A DNA stretch of 64,000 bases from Anaerolineales bacterium (lineage in GTDB: Bacteria; Chloroflexota; Anaerolineae; Anaerolineales; UBA4823): the NCBI GenBank assembly GCA_003105035.1, contig PQAL01000002.1, forward strand, positions 62,001-126,000. Direction: 5' to 3'. Positions 18,148 through 27,322 of the stretch are shown one piece after another (the first letter of the stretch is position 1; every line of letters starts with the position of its first letter). The notes under the pieces were generated by a model that did no database searches, was not told where the DNA came from, and saw nothing but the letters and a program-made list of their open reading frames with translations. The position numbers and the translations under genes were made by a program.

Positions 18148-18177
18148 AAGGGGCTGCCCTTATTTGAGCAGCCCCTT
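18148..18177. terminator. Bidirectional terminator between convergent genes
   Basis: A perfect 10-bp stem (AAGGGGCTGC and GCAGCCCCTT) with a 10-nt A/T-rich loop, placed between the rightward hydrolase and the leftward nuclease. On the minus strand it is followed by TGAATTTAT and on the plus strand by CGGGCATCATTTT. The rest of 17943-18196 shows nothing else clear. Confidence 0.7.
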
Positions 18178-18196
18178 CGGGCATCATTTTATTCCT

Positions 18197-21100
18197 TTAT
18201 TGGCTTAAATCGCGTGGCACGCGTACGGTGACTGACGCAAGAGTGCTATTTCCACAGGCATCTGTCACCTGGTAAGTGATCGTATAGACCCTGCCTTGGC
18301 CAAGTCCTGAACGCTCAGCTCGCAATAATAAGGTATATGTATCCAAAATGACGATGTCGTTTGGCTTGTCGCCATCGCCCAGGCCATTGTCCGGTTCATT
18401 CGATGTCACTGAAACCAATGTTATGGTTGGATCTGGGTCAAAGTTGTCCCACGCAACTACTGTGGCAACCACCGTTGTGTACTGGTGATTGGGCGGCCAC
18501 AGCACAGCCTGATTCACGGATACCTCCAGCGCGGGTGCGATCTCGTCGCACACGTTCAAACCCACGATCACGGGATCATGATCCGAGGAGCGGAATGCAT
18601 CCGGCGCATAGAGCGCATCCTGTGCAGGTAGCTTGAACGTCATGTCATAATCGATGAGATCAGGCTCGTCTGCATTGATATGCCATTCCGTTACGCCCGT
18701 AACCTGCGGCACCAGATTAGCGCTTGCCAGGGCCTGGTCCAGGTAACCCTCCTGGCCATCGAAGACATAGGTATAAGCATACATGCCATTATATTGGTCG
18801 ACGAGGTTGACGTAGTCGTCGGCAGTGCCGATCATATCATCCGGTCCGGCTATGATCGCATCGATCGGGTCTTCCTTGGTGTAGGAATTGAGATCCCCCA
18901 TGATGATGTAATCCTGGTCACCGCTTCCGGTTGGGTCGCCTGCCAGCCAGTCCACCAGGGCTTGTGCCGCATACATGCGTGTCAGGTTGCAGTTGCCGGC
19001 ACCATCAAGAAGATCTGGATCCCCCACATCATTACAATCCGAACCCTTCGACTTGAGGTGGTTGACGGCCATCGTGAAAATTCCACCCGTCGAGTTGGAT
19101 TGGAAGGTTTGGGCTAAGACCGGTCGATTTTTATCGTCCAGGAAGCGAGGGTCAACAGATGAGTCAAGGATGGCATAGGCTCCGAGTGGAGTGACCGTGG
19201 CTGGCTTATAGATCAACGCCACGCGGATGGCATCTGTGCCGATAGCACCCGTGGCAATGTAATCATATGTACTCTCTCCCAACGCCTCGTTCAGGCCACT
19301 CACCAGATCCGCCGTGGGTACATCACCAGGATGATTCTCGATCTCAATCAGCCCAACAACATCGGCATTGATGGCTGACAGGGCAGCCACGATCTTGGCT
19401 CGCTGGCGGGTGAATTCCTCCGCCGTATCAGCCCCCCGGCATTCCTGGTCACTTGCTGGGCCACAGATAAAAGCGCCCGTGTCAATGGTCGTGAAGTAAT
19501 TCAGCAGGTTAAAGGAGGCTACCTTCAAGTTTCCACCAACATCGTCCGGATAGGCTGTTCGAGGGTTCGTTGAAGAATAGGCTGCTCCCTGTGTGGGCTG
19601 GATGCGGTATAACTCGTAACTATAGTCCATCACCCCGGTGACGTTCGTAAGGGTATCGCCACCTCGGAAAAGGTTGGTAAGGTTAAAGACCGCGCCGTTG
19701 GGATGGAGCGCTGGATCAAGGTTCTGTGCGCTGCGCCCGTCATCCAGCGTGATGCGGCTAAGCAGGTTCGCCTGGGTTAAGGCCGCTTGTTCAGGAGAGC
19801 CGGGTTCATAGAGGACGGTTGGAGTGTACTGCCGGTCGGCGGTCAATACGCTCTCGCCATAGCGGTCGAAGTTAAAATATTCAGAGATATACAGTGTCTG
19901 GGGGAAGGTTACCAGCATGCCCTCGTATGGCTCAAAATCGTCCAGGCTCTCCACAGGCAGGGAAATTGGGGTGGCTGCCACGCTGTTCCCAGCAGAGCAA
20001 ATCCATAATTGGCTCACTGTCACCTCAGTCATCCCGTTGTATTCGGATACATTCCCCCGTACGCGCACACCATCACCAACGAAGACATTCACTGCACCAG
20101 GAGCATAGATAAACACGCCATCCGAGGTAGCAGAGTTCCCGTCTCCGGCTGCGTCCTGGACGTGGAAGCCATTCAAATTTCCATTGTCAGGCGTTGCATT
20201 ATTCTGAAAATCACCCACGACGATCCCTTCCAGGGCAACCTCGGTGCCAACCAGCGGGCTGGTCAGTCCACTTCCTTGTACTTCATAGATAGGTGTAAAG
20301 GGATCGCCACAGGCTTCAGGTGGTGGCACGTAGATCTGGTTGGGTGCCCCCGGCGTATTGTAAGCCTCGCCCAAGACGATTGTGCCTGCGTAGCCAGGTA
20401 TGCCCGCCAGGTCAAAGTCATTGCGGACCCAATCGGTAGCAGCATCGGTGTCAGCACCATCCGGGAAGCGTGAAGCGCCACCGGGTGCATAAGGCAGACC
20501 GTCGTAGGAAATACCTAGCGAGGGAGGGCCATAAGTTATATCTCCAGCCCCACCGTCGTTTACCGATACACTATCTGCGATCAGGCTCCACGGAGTGACT
20601 TCGAATACACCGTCATTGTTGGTGTCAAGATCATTATTGAGTGCTCCAGTGAAATCTTTGACCAGCAGAAGGCTCAGCGTGCCGTTCTCCAGTGCATTGG
20701 CAGCAAGGTTCTGAAGCCAGAACCCGCTCGCATCCGTGGCGCCAACTGAAATCATCTCATCAACCACACCCGCGCCAGTGGTATCACCTTCGATCTCAAG
20801 GATGGTGTACGCTGAGTAATCGGTGCTTGCTGAACCGAAGACTTCAACATATTCCACATCCGTCCCCACTGTGCTGGCTGAGAACTCATTGATCACAGGC
20901 TCTAATGTGGTAGGGGCGCACGAGGAAGTATGTGTACCCAGTCCATCAAAAGTGTCTTGAGCAAACCCGGTCCATTCAATGGATGGACTAAATGCATCGC
21001 TTCCTATTGGGTCACCAGCACAAATTGTGTCGATACGCCTCATGGTATTGTCCGCGGTGCTCACCAGGCCACTCCCCCATTCTGTCCCCGGGTCAAAGCC

Positions 21101-21520
21101 AATCTGGCCGATTACATCGATGATATCGGTGCCCTTGCGCAGGATGACTGCGTCGTCACCATTGAACCATCCAGCGCCATTCGTCTGGTCAGCTTGAGCT
21201 AAAATGGTGGCGTTAGCAGATGATTGGGCGAGTACATATACATCCCCATCGGCTACAGTTCCGGTGAGGTTTATGGTCAACCCTGCAGTCGCACTCCCGT
21301 TAAAAAACATCTGAACATTGTATCCGCCTGCAGCCAGGTTTATGGCTGAGCCAGTCCCGTTGTATATCTCCAGGGCTTTATTGTTACTTGACCCCTCGAT
21401 ATATTCCGAGAAAAACAGGTCAACCGACGGTGATGCTGTGGCTGTTAATGATGTGGGCATCAACAAAACCATGCTTACCAGAAGCATGGCAGATAAGCAG
21501 AAAGCAGTTATTCTTTTCAT
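18197..21520 (-). CDS. Large secreted ExeM/NucH-type nuclease with lamin-tail domains
   Basis: A 1107-residue secreted protein. The start at 21520 follows GAGGAG and gives a clean signal peptide (KRITAFCLSAMLLVSMVLLMP); the upstream TTG at 21658 is unlikely. The order is: lamin-tail domain beginning SVDLFFSEYIEGSSNNKALEI, a second one near VINEFSASTVGTDVEYVEVFG, an OB-fold stretch, then an endonuclease/exonuclease/phosphatase domain (KVASFNLLNYF, VVGLIEIENH, NHLKSKGSDC, IIMGDLNSY, SDHDPVIVG). A beta-sandwich segment closes the C-terminus. ExeM/NucH relatives are extracellular DNases. It is likely to release phosphate or nucleosides from DNA, which could feed a deoC-containing pathway (speculative). 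Confidence 0.85.
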   Translation of the reverse strand: MKRITAFCLSAMLLVSMVLLMPTSLTATASPSVDLFFSEYIEGSSNNKALEIYNGTGSAINLAAGGYNVQMFFNGSATAGLTINLTGTVADGDVYVLAQSSANATILAQADQTNGAGWFNGDDAVILRKGTDIIDVIGQIGFDPGTEWGSGLVSTADNTMRRIDTICAGDPIGSDAFSPSIEWTGFAQDTFDGLGTHTSSCAPTTLEPVINEFSASTVGTDVEYVEVFGSASTDYSAYTILEIEGDTTGAGVVDEMISVGATDASGFWLQNLAANALENGTLSLLLVKDFTGALNNDLDTNNDGVFEVTPWSLIADSVSVNDGGAGDITYGPPSLGISYDGLPYAPGGASRFPDGADTDAATDWVRNDFDLAGIPGYAGTIVLGEAYNTPGAPNQIYVPPPEACGDPFTPIYEVQGSGLTSPLVGTEVALEGIVVGDFQNNATPDNGNLNGFHVQDAAGDGNSATSDGVFIYAPGAVNVFVGDGVRVRGNVSEYNGMTEVTVSQLWICSAGNSVAATPISLPVESLDDFEPYEGMLVTFPQTLYISEYFNFDRYGESVLTADRQYTPTVLYEPGSPEQAALTQANLLSRITLDDGRSAQNLDPALHPNGAVFNLTNLFRGGDTLTNVTGVMDYSYELYRIQPTQGAAYSSTNPRTAYPDDVGGNLKVASFNLLNYFTTIDTGAFICGPASDQECRGADTAEEFTRQRAKIVAALSAINADVVGLIEIENHPGDVPTADLVSGLNEALGESTYDYIATGAIGTDAIRVALIYKPATVTPLGAYAILDSSVDPRFLDDKNRPVLAQTFQSNSTGGIFTMAVNHLKSKGSDCNDVGDPDLLDGAGNCNLTRMYAAQALVDWLAGDPTGSGDQDYIIMGDLNSYTKEDPIDAIIAGPDDMIGTADDYVNLVDQYNGMYAYTYVFDGQEGYLDQALASANLVPQVTGVTEWHINADEPDLIDYDMTFKLPAQDALYAPDAFRSSDHDPVIVGLNVCDEIAPALEVSVNQAVLWPPNHQYTTVVATVVAWDNFDPDPTITLVSVTSNEPDNGLGDGDKPNDIVILDTYTLLLRAERSGLGQGRVYTITYQVTDACGNSTLASVTVRVPRDLSQ

Positions 21521-21921
21521 GGCATCTCCTCTATATTTTGGTTGGTTATGGTTAAAAATGCCGCTCACGACAGGCATTGTGAAAAACGGTGATTCAGTGT
21601 GAGTGGTTAGAAATACTGATTTCTTCGCCCGTCCCCTGGTTTGATGTGCTTCATCCAATCACCCCAGACAACTAAAATAACGCATCCAGCTTCTCGATTG
21701 GAATCTTGCTTTCATCTCGCTTGTTACAACGAGCGAATTGTGTTTACCTTGTTCCCTGATTATTTTGATTATTTTAATCTCTTCCTAACAAATATGCAAG
21801 CTGGAGCGATTCCGGCGTATTGTCTGACTATTTCTCAAAGGAGCCACTGAATAACTCGATCCGGTGGATAGCTTAGCTGGTATGATAAAATTGTGCCCAC
21901 ACTATTTTAGGAGTTATATTA
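21521..21921. other. Divergent intergenic region between nuclease and DsbA-like gene
   Basis: About 400 bp without a credible gene. It contains an imperfect inverted repeat around 21718-21738 (TCGCTTGTT and AACGAGCGA, one wobble position) and a weak -10-like TATGAT about 45 nt before the rightward start, with GGAG shortly before the ATG at 21922. I see no consensus -35 partner. Confidence 0.3.
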
Positions 21922-22734
21922 ATGACAGACCAACCTCAAGGAGAAAAGCCCGCCCTGACTGTGGTGATCCAGTCATGGTGGACTCCCGCTCTGGCTGTGA
22001 TCATGCTGGTGGTTGGGTTGCTGGTCGGGTATTTCGGTCGCGGCATAATCAGCAAGAGCCCTGTGACCACCGGAGAAGTTGCTGCGGTGGCAACCACTGC
22101 ACCAACCCAGTCGGGAGTTCAGGTTTCGGTACCAACTCCTACCATCGATCCAACGATTGCGGCCTTCAAAACCCGTGATGATTTAATGGCTTATGTCGTC
22201 AGTAAAACGAATCATTTCATGGGTAACGCAAACGCTCCCGTAACGCTGATCGAATTTAGCGATTATCAATGACCCTACTGTGGGCAATTTGCCACTGACG
22301 CGGGTCGTCAGCTCATAAAAGATTATGTCGATACGGGTAAAGTACGCTTCGGATATTTTCCATTTACATTCCTTGGGGATGAATCATTTTGGGCAGCTGA
22401 AGCAGCTGAGTGCGCAGGTGACCAAGATGCTTATTGGGAATTTCATGATTATCTATTCAGCCACCAAAACGGCGAGAATCAAGGGGCTTTCAGCCAGGAT
22501 AATCTGAAGCAGTTCGCGGCTGACCTTGATTTAGATACAAAGGCCTTCAACGAGTGCTTCGATTCTGGGAAGTACTCCCAGCTGATCCAGGATCAGTCTC
22601 AGATTGCATCTGTCATTGGGGTATCAAGCACTCCCACTTTTATCCTTAATGGGCGGGGAATGCAGACACTATCCTTTGATGACTTTAAGCAAGCCATTGA
22701 AGCCATTATTAATCCAGTCACTCCGACCCCATAG
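21922..22734 (+). CDS. Membrane-anchored DsbA-family thiol oxidoreductase, selenocysteine-containing (UGA recoded)
   Basis: A 270-residue thioredoxin-fold protein read through an in-frame TGA at 22270-22272 (residue 117). Before it: one N-terminal membrane segment (PALAVIMLVVGLLVGYFG), a Thr/Pro linker and GNANAPVTLIEFSDYQ. After it the frame continues for 153 codons with PYCGQFATDAG, the helical insertion, and the cis-proline motif SSTPTFILNG before the C-terminus. The TGA falls exactly where the family has the first Cys of FSDYQCPYC, giving U-P-Y-C. A SECIS-like hairpin (22295-22311) lies within the coding sequence. It should be an extracytoplasmic disulfide oxidase or reductase with an unusually reactive nucleophile. 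Annotation software would call a 116-residue truncated protein or a pseudogene. The frame, motif position and hairpin are seen; selenocysteine insertion is inferred. Confidence 0.85.
22295..22311 (+). promoter_or_regulatory. Candidate bacterial SECIS element of the DsbA-like gene
   Basis: Hairpin CTGACG / CGTCAG (6 bp) with the 5-nt loop CGGGT. The loop begins 28 nt after the UGA, within the usual range for bacterial SECIS elements, and has a G in the first two loop positions as the family model expects. The stem is entirely within the DsbA reading frame. Confidence 0.65.
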
Positions 22735-22758
22735 GTTTTGCTTTCAAAGATAGCTAAA

Positions 22759-22790
22759 CGAGCAGGTGCCAGCCACCTGCTCGCTCTCTT
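22759..22790 (+). terminator. Rho-independent terminator after the DsbA-like gene
   Basis: Stem CGAGCAGGTG / CACCTGCTCG with loop CCAGC, followed by CTCTCTTTT. It lies 25 nt after the readthrough stop codon TAG, not after the internal UGA, which supports the longer reading of the gene. Confidence 0.8.
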
Positions 22791-22845
22791 TTATTGATAT
22801 ACTTTGGGTTAACACCAGAATAAATACTGTGTTGGTTACTGGCAC

Positions 22846-24000
22846 ATGTCGACCATCAATGAACCCACGATAAGTTCGAGCGAGATCGTTCGACCAACCC
22901 TGGTAGAAGTCAACCTGAACCGGTTGGCGGCTAACTTTCAGGCTATCCGCCAGCATGTGGCGCCAGCCAAAGTCATGCCAATCCTCAAGGCCAACGCTTA
23001 CGGTCATGGGCTGCTGCGCGTAGCCCAGCTGATGGAATCACTGGCGGCTGATTATCTGGGGGTTGCCGTTCTGGAAGAGGGCATCCTCCTGCGCCAGAAT
23101 GGCGTTCAGTCACCCATCCTGGTCCTGGGGGGGATCCTGGGCAACCAGGTGCCAGGCTTCCTGAAACATGACCTGACCATCACCGCCTCATCGGCAGACA
23201 AGTTATTCCAGGTGGATGAGATCGCTGCGCAAATGGGCGTGAAAGCCCGCGTGCATCTCAAGATCGATACCGGAATGGAGCGCATCGGGGTGCATTATTA
23301 CAGCGCGCAACCATTCCTGGAAGCTGCCTTAAAATGCCGCTCGATAGCCATTGAAGGGATTTACTCGCACTTCGCAAATGCTGATCGGACTGATTTAGCC
23401 GACGCTCGACAGCAGCTGGAGCGTTTCCAGGAGGTGCTAGACTTTTTTGAGCGTCACAGCCTGCCCAACCCGCCCCTGCGGCACATGGCGAATTCCCCGG
23501 CCATCCTGCAGTTACCTGAAGCGCACTTCGATATCGTCCGACCCGGGCTTCTGCTCTACGGGGTTTACCCTTCATTTGAGATCCCTCACAGCGTGGTTGT
23601 CAGGCCTGCTCTCAGCTGGAAGTCGCGCGTGGTGTATTTCAAGGTCATCCTGCCCGGTCACCCGGTGGGCTACGGTTCCACCTGGCAGACGGACCGTATG
23701 GTACGAGCCGTCACCGTGCCGGTGGGTTATGGGGATGGTTATTTTCGCAGCATGTCATCTAAAGCGAAGGTGCTGCTGCGAGGGAAAAAATACCCGGTCG
23801 TGGGGCGCATCTCGATGGACCAGATTGTGGTCAATATCGAGTGGGATAGCGCTTATAACGATGACGAAGTTATCCTGATCGGAGAAGCCGACGGCCTATC
23901 AATCACCTGTGAAGACCTGGCCGATTGGGCTGGGACGATTCCCTACGAAATCCTGACCAATATCAATACGCGCGTGCCGCGCGTCTATACGGGCGATTAA
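22846..24000 (+). CDS. alr: Alanine racemase
   Basis: A 384-residue PLP enzyme that makes D-alanine for peptidoglycan. The PLP lysine is in MPILKANAYGHG near residue 46; the second-base tyrosine region is GYGSTW, followed by VPVGYGDGY; the GRISMDQ motif binds substrate. Length is normal for the family. It is transcribed alone between the DsbA terminator and a convergent transporter. Confidence 0.93.
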   Translation: MSTINEPTISSSEIVRPTLVEVNLNRLAANFQAIRQHVAPAKVMPILKANAYGHGLLRVAQLMESLAADYLGVAVLEEGILLRQNGVQSPILVLGGILGNQVPGFLKHDLTITASSADKLFQVDEIAAQMGVKARVHLKIDTGMERIGVHYYSAQPFLEAALKCRSIAIEGIYSHFANADRTDLADARQQLERFQEVLDFFERHSLPNPPLRHMANSPAILQLPEAHFDIVRPGLLLYGVYPSFEIPHSVVVRPALSWKSRVVYFKVILPGHPVGYGSTWQTDRMVRAVTVPVGYGDGYFRSMSSKAKVLLRGKKYPVVGRISMDQIVVNIEWDSAYNDDEVILIGEADGLSITCEDLADWAGTIPYEILTNINTRVPRVYTGD

Positions 24001-24060
24001 CCCAATTCAATAGCAGTTCCAAGCCATAGAAATTACGTATTGTTGTTTGCTTCCTCCGGT

Positions 24061-24939
24061 TTAGGCAACTTGATGGGACGGTTTAGCCTTCTCTGTTGAA
24101 AGCACCGCCAGGCCTGAGAAGATCAAGAGGATACCCAATAAAGCGGGTTCGGTTATCGGCTCGTGTAAAAAGAAAACCCCTAAAAGCCCGGCAGTCAGAG
24201 GCTCACCCAGGGTGAGCGTGGCGGTAGTGGATACCGGGATCAGACGCAGACCACGCGCATACAGCGTGTAACCCACTGCGGCAGTGATCACGCCCAGGTG
24301 TAGGATGACTAACCTGCCTGAAGGTTCTGCCAGCCAACTGAGGTTGGCCGTGAGCAGCAACGGTGTGAGTAGTAACGCCCCCACGGAGAAAGTGACAGCC
24401 ATGACGGCCTCCGGGGCATGTTCTTCGATCAGTCCTTTGCTCATTGTGGTGAACACTGCATACGACCCGCCTGCGCAGATGGCCAGGAAAATTCCCAACG
24501 GATCCACATGGATTTTTTCACCCGCTGTAATAAGCAGCGTGCAGCCGATCACACCCAGGGCGGTTGCGATCGCCCATCGGGCTGTTGGTCTTTCTCGGCG
24601 CACCAGGTAACCGATTGGGCCCGCCAGGATGGGTGTGCTGCCGATACCCACGATCGTTCCCACTGCCACTCCCGTGCGGGCTACCCCAGCGAAGAAGAAA
24701 ACCTGGTAAGCCGCTATCGAGAATGCGGCCACCAATGTAGGCAGGAACGCCCAGCGCTTTCCGTCACGCAGGGTTTTTCGCCAGGCAGCAAACGCTAAAA
24801 GGGTAAGCCCTCCCAGGATGATGCGCAGGGTACCGATGATGATGGGTTGTGCACCTTCCGGGGCTAACGCCTGGGCTGTGCCGTTGGTTCCCCACAGACA
24901 GGCCGCTACCAGAACCAGCCAATACCCCTGGTTTTTCAT
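24061..24939 (-). CDS. EamA/DMT family transporter
   Basis: A 292-residue membrane protein with ten predicted hydrophobic segments in two EamA repeats; the first opens WLVLVAACLWGTNGTAQAL and the second begins near LGIFLAICAGGSYAVFTTMSKGL. Family members export amino acids or other metabolites. The substrate is unknown. It converges on alr with a 60-bp gap. Confidence 0.85.
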   Translation of the reverse strand: MKNQGYWLVLVAACLWGTNGTAQALAPEGAQPIIIGTLRIILGGLTLLAFAAWRKTLRDGKRWAFLPTLVAAFSIAAYQVFFFAGVARTGVAVGTIVGIGSTPILAGPIGYLVRRERPTARWAIATALGVIGCTLLITAGEKIHVDPLGIFLAICAGGSYAVFTTMSKGLIEEHAPEAVMAVTFSVGALLLTPLLLTANLSWLAEPSGRLVILHLGVITAAVGYTLYARGLRLIPVSTTATLTLGEPLTAGLLGVFFLHEPITEPALLGILLIFSGLAVLSTEKAKPSHQVA

Positions 24940-25133
24940 TCATGCACCAAATTTTCGGAAGGAAAGATTATCACGAGGCGGGACACCTTTTCTTTACCAG
25001 TGAGCTGTCAAATAAATTGCTAGAGTATTCAGTAATGACCACTTGTTCTTTAGCCAATGGGCATGCCGAACAAGGTTGGCTGATTCTACCCAGGAATGAG
25101 AATTATGGGAATCAGTAATATGTTGGAGGATAT

Positions 25134-27110
25134 TTACGGCAGCGAGCTGATATCGAATCCATCAGCTGAAAGGCGATCGTAGACCGCTTGCTTGATCTCC
25201 AGCAATCCCTTCATCTGCTCCGGGTTGCATGGGTTCACATAGCCTGCCACCTCGCCATAAGACCATTGATATGTGGTGAGGTCAAACCGATACCACTTCT
25301 GGCAGTCTATGACGCCGATGTAGCTGAACTGGTAGAAGGGGGGACGGTTGAGTCTTTCATCCAGGAAGGCGACGCTGTTCTCGTTCGGCCGTGTTTCAGT
25401 CGTGCCGGCGCTGAAGATCAATTGGTGCTCAGGCCTATTATTTAGGAGTGATGCTCCATTCATCCATGCCGGTTGCGGCACACCGAGGTAGTCCAGTACC
25501 GTTGGGGCGATATCTATATTTTCAGCATTGGTGGTTATCTTGCCTGCATACTCGCCATTTGGGAAACGGATGATCAACGGAATGCGCTGGTTGACCTCGA
25601 ACTGCCTGTTATGGTCGGTATAGATGATCAGGATCGTGTTCTCAAGCTGTCCATTTTTCTTTAAGTGATGGACTACTTTTCCTACGAAAGCATCGAAAGC
25701 ACGCAGGGTATCATCGTAGAAATCGTCCATCCAGGGCCGGGTCTGGCTCTTTCCGATTGAGAAGAGCTGGTCGGGAGGTTTATAGTATCCCCCATGGGTG
25801 CCTAACAGATGGGCATGGATGAATATCGGTGCTTCTGCATTATCCAAGGATGTCAGTAATTGGTCAATTTTATCGCTGTCACTGATGTTTGGCACTACCT
25901 GGGTGACGATATCAAATGGGTTTTGTGTCTCCCGGATGTAGAATATGTGCAACAGCCGATCAGAAATCCGCCACAGCAGGCGTGACAAGAAGTATACCTG
26001 GTTATCATAGCCCAGCTTGCGGCCCAGCTCTCCTAGCTTTCCCACGTTGAGGGTGCGGTTGTTGACCACGTCGAAGCCATTCTGCAGGTTGTAGTTGTAT
26101 GCGTCCACATAAAACGGTGCGCCAAACTCAATCGCCTGGTAGCCAAGTTCCTTGAGCATGCCGGGCAGGTGCTGGTATGCATCTGTCCCAGTCAGGATGT
26201 TGGGTGGGTAAAGCACCCGGGTTTGGGTGGGAAGCTTGCTGGTCAGCATGGAGATGACCGACCCGGCAGAATTGCCGGCGTTGGTGAAGGCGTTTTCTGC
26301 CACCAGGGAAGACTTGGCCAGCTCAGCCAGTTGTGGGGTGGTAATGCGCTTGTAGCCATACGCCGAAAGGTGGCCAGCCTCCAGTCCATCACTGCCCAGC
26401 AGGATGATGTTGGGTAGCTTGCTGGTGGTCGAGGTAGTAACCTCCAAAGGTGTATTAAAAAGCGCAGAATAATCCAGTTTGACGAGCGCCAGAGCCAAAC
26501 TGATGGCGAGGATACCCAATGAAGCAAAGAAAAATCCTCGCGCGTTTTTTCTCTGCGGGTCTAGGTCGCCTGAACTGAGATACTTCCAAACCCTGGAATA
26601 AGTGTAAATAAATATGGCCACGAACAGTAACGCATAAACTCCCCTGGCAATTCCTGTTGACGTATTGACGCCGAACTTGAACAGGGTGTAAGTGAAGTTA
26701 TCCAGGATCAAGAATCCAAGCGCAGAGAGGATCACGGCAGGTAGCAAGGCTCCCAGGTGAGTGGTGAGCCTCGTCAGGTTGGAATAGGAAGCAATGATAT
26801 CCAGAATGATGAAGCCAATGATAATGATCAGGCAAAATAAAGACAGCCCCAACCCTGAAAGCAGGAAAATTTCCAACCTGGTGAAAAAGGGCATGAGGCC
26901 CATGAAAGATGGCATGGTTACAAAGAAAACCCATTCCATTAACACATACAGGTAAGATGCCAGGATGGTAATCGTGAACAGGCGCATCCAAAATTGATGG
27001 CGTGAACCTGCCAGTTGCCATAGTGTGTTGACGAAGGACTTTGATCCCTGCGTAAATCTGCTAAGCAACGTAGGGTCTTTTTTCAAGGCTGGGCTGGGTG
27101 CGAACGACAT
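25134..27110 (-). CDS. Membrane-bound sulfatase/phosphoethanolamine-transferase-like protein
   Basis: About 658 residues. The N-terminal third has about five membrane segments (first near LFTITILASYLYVLMEW), and the C-terminal part is a sulfatase-type alkaline phosphatase fold: NIILLGSDGLEAGHLSAYGY, a candidate nucleophile region in NAGNSAGSVISMLTSK, HAHLLGTHGGYY, and IYTDHNR. The layout resembles LtaS/EptA-type enzymes that modify envelope lipids or polymers. The formylglycine CxPxR motif of true sulfatases is absent. The start at 27110 is a guess: the longer frame begins with TTG at 27200, which lies on top of the likely -10 box TATAAT (27205-27200). No strong RBS precedes 27110. Confidence 0.75.
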   Translation of the reverse strand: MSFAPSPALKKDPTLLSRFTQGSKSFVNTLWQLAGSRHQFWMRLFTITILASYLYVLMEWVFFVTMPSFMGLMPFFTRLEIFLLSGLGLSLFCLIIIIGFIILDIIASYSNLTRLTTHLGALLPAVILSALGFLILDNFTYTLFKFGVNTSTGIARGVYALLFVAIFIYTYSRVWKYLSSGDLDPQRKNARGFFFASLGILAISLALALVKLDYSALFNTPLEVTTSTTSKLPNIILLGSDGLEAGHLSAYGYKRITTPQLAELAKSSLVAENAFTNAGNSAGSVISMLTSKLPTQTRVLYPPNILTGTDAYQHLPGMLKELGYQAIEFGAPFYVDAYNYNLQNGFDVVNNRTLNVGKLGELGRKLGYDNQVYFLSRLLWRISDRLLHIFYIRETQNPFDIVTQVVPNISDSDKIDQLLTSLDNAEAPIFIHAHLLGTHGGYYKPPDQLFSIGKSQTRPWMDDFYDDTLRAFDAFVGKVVHHLKKNGQLENTILIIYTDHNRQFEVNQRIPLIIRFPNGEYAGKITTNAENIDIAPTVLDYLGVPQPAWMNGASLLNNRPEHQLIFSAGTTETRPNENSVAFLDERLNRPPFYQFSYIGVIDCQKWYRFDLTTYQWSYGEVAGYVNPCNPEQMKGLLEIKQAVYDRLSADGFDISSLP

Positions 27111-27260
27111 AGAATGAAGGCTAGAAAATATGGAGAGACCTGGAGTTTTGCTAGAATTTATCTGGACGATTCCCACATTATTGGCTATCGTACAGGCCAA
27201 TTATACTTTAGCCCCTGCTTAGCTGAACTTCCCGAAAGGCACGAGCTGGTTGGCTTTTGG

Positions 27261-27296
27261 AAAAAAAACAGCTTTCCTCAACCAGGAGGAAAGCTG
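27261..27296 (-). terminator. Rho-independent terminator of the Hdr operon
   Basis: Perfect 11-bp stem CAGCTTTCCTC / GAGGAAAGCTG with loop AACCAG. On the minus strand it is followed by eight T residues. It lies 27 nt after the last gene of the hdrA operon. Confidence 0.9.
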
Positions 27297-27322
27297 CATT
27301 AGCGAGTGTCTGAAACGGAAAT

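Noticed and set aside
21922-22272. A 116-residue truncated DsbA-like pseudogene
   Set aside because: The frame continues intact for 153 codons after the TGA, the TGA sits precisely at the active-site Cys, and the terminator lies after the distal stop.
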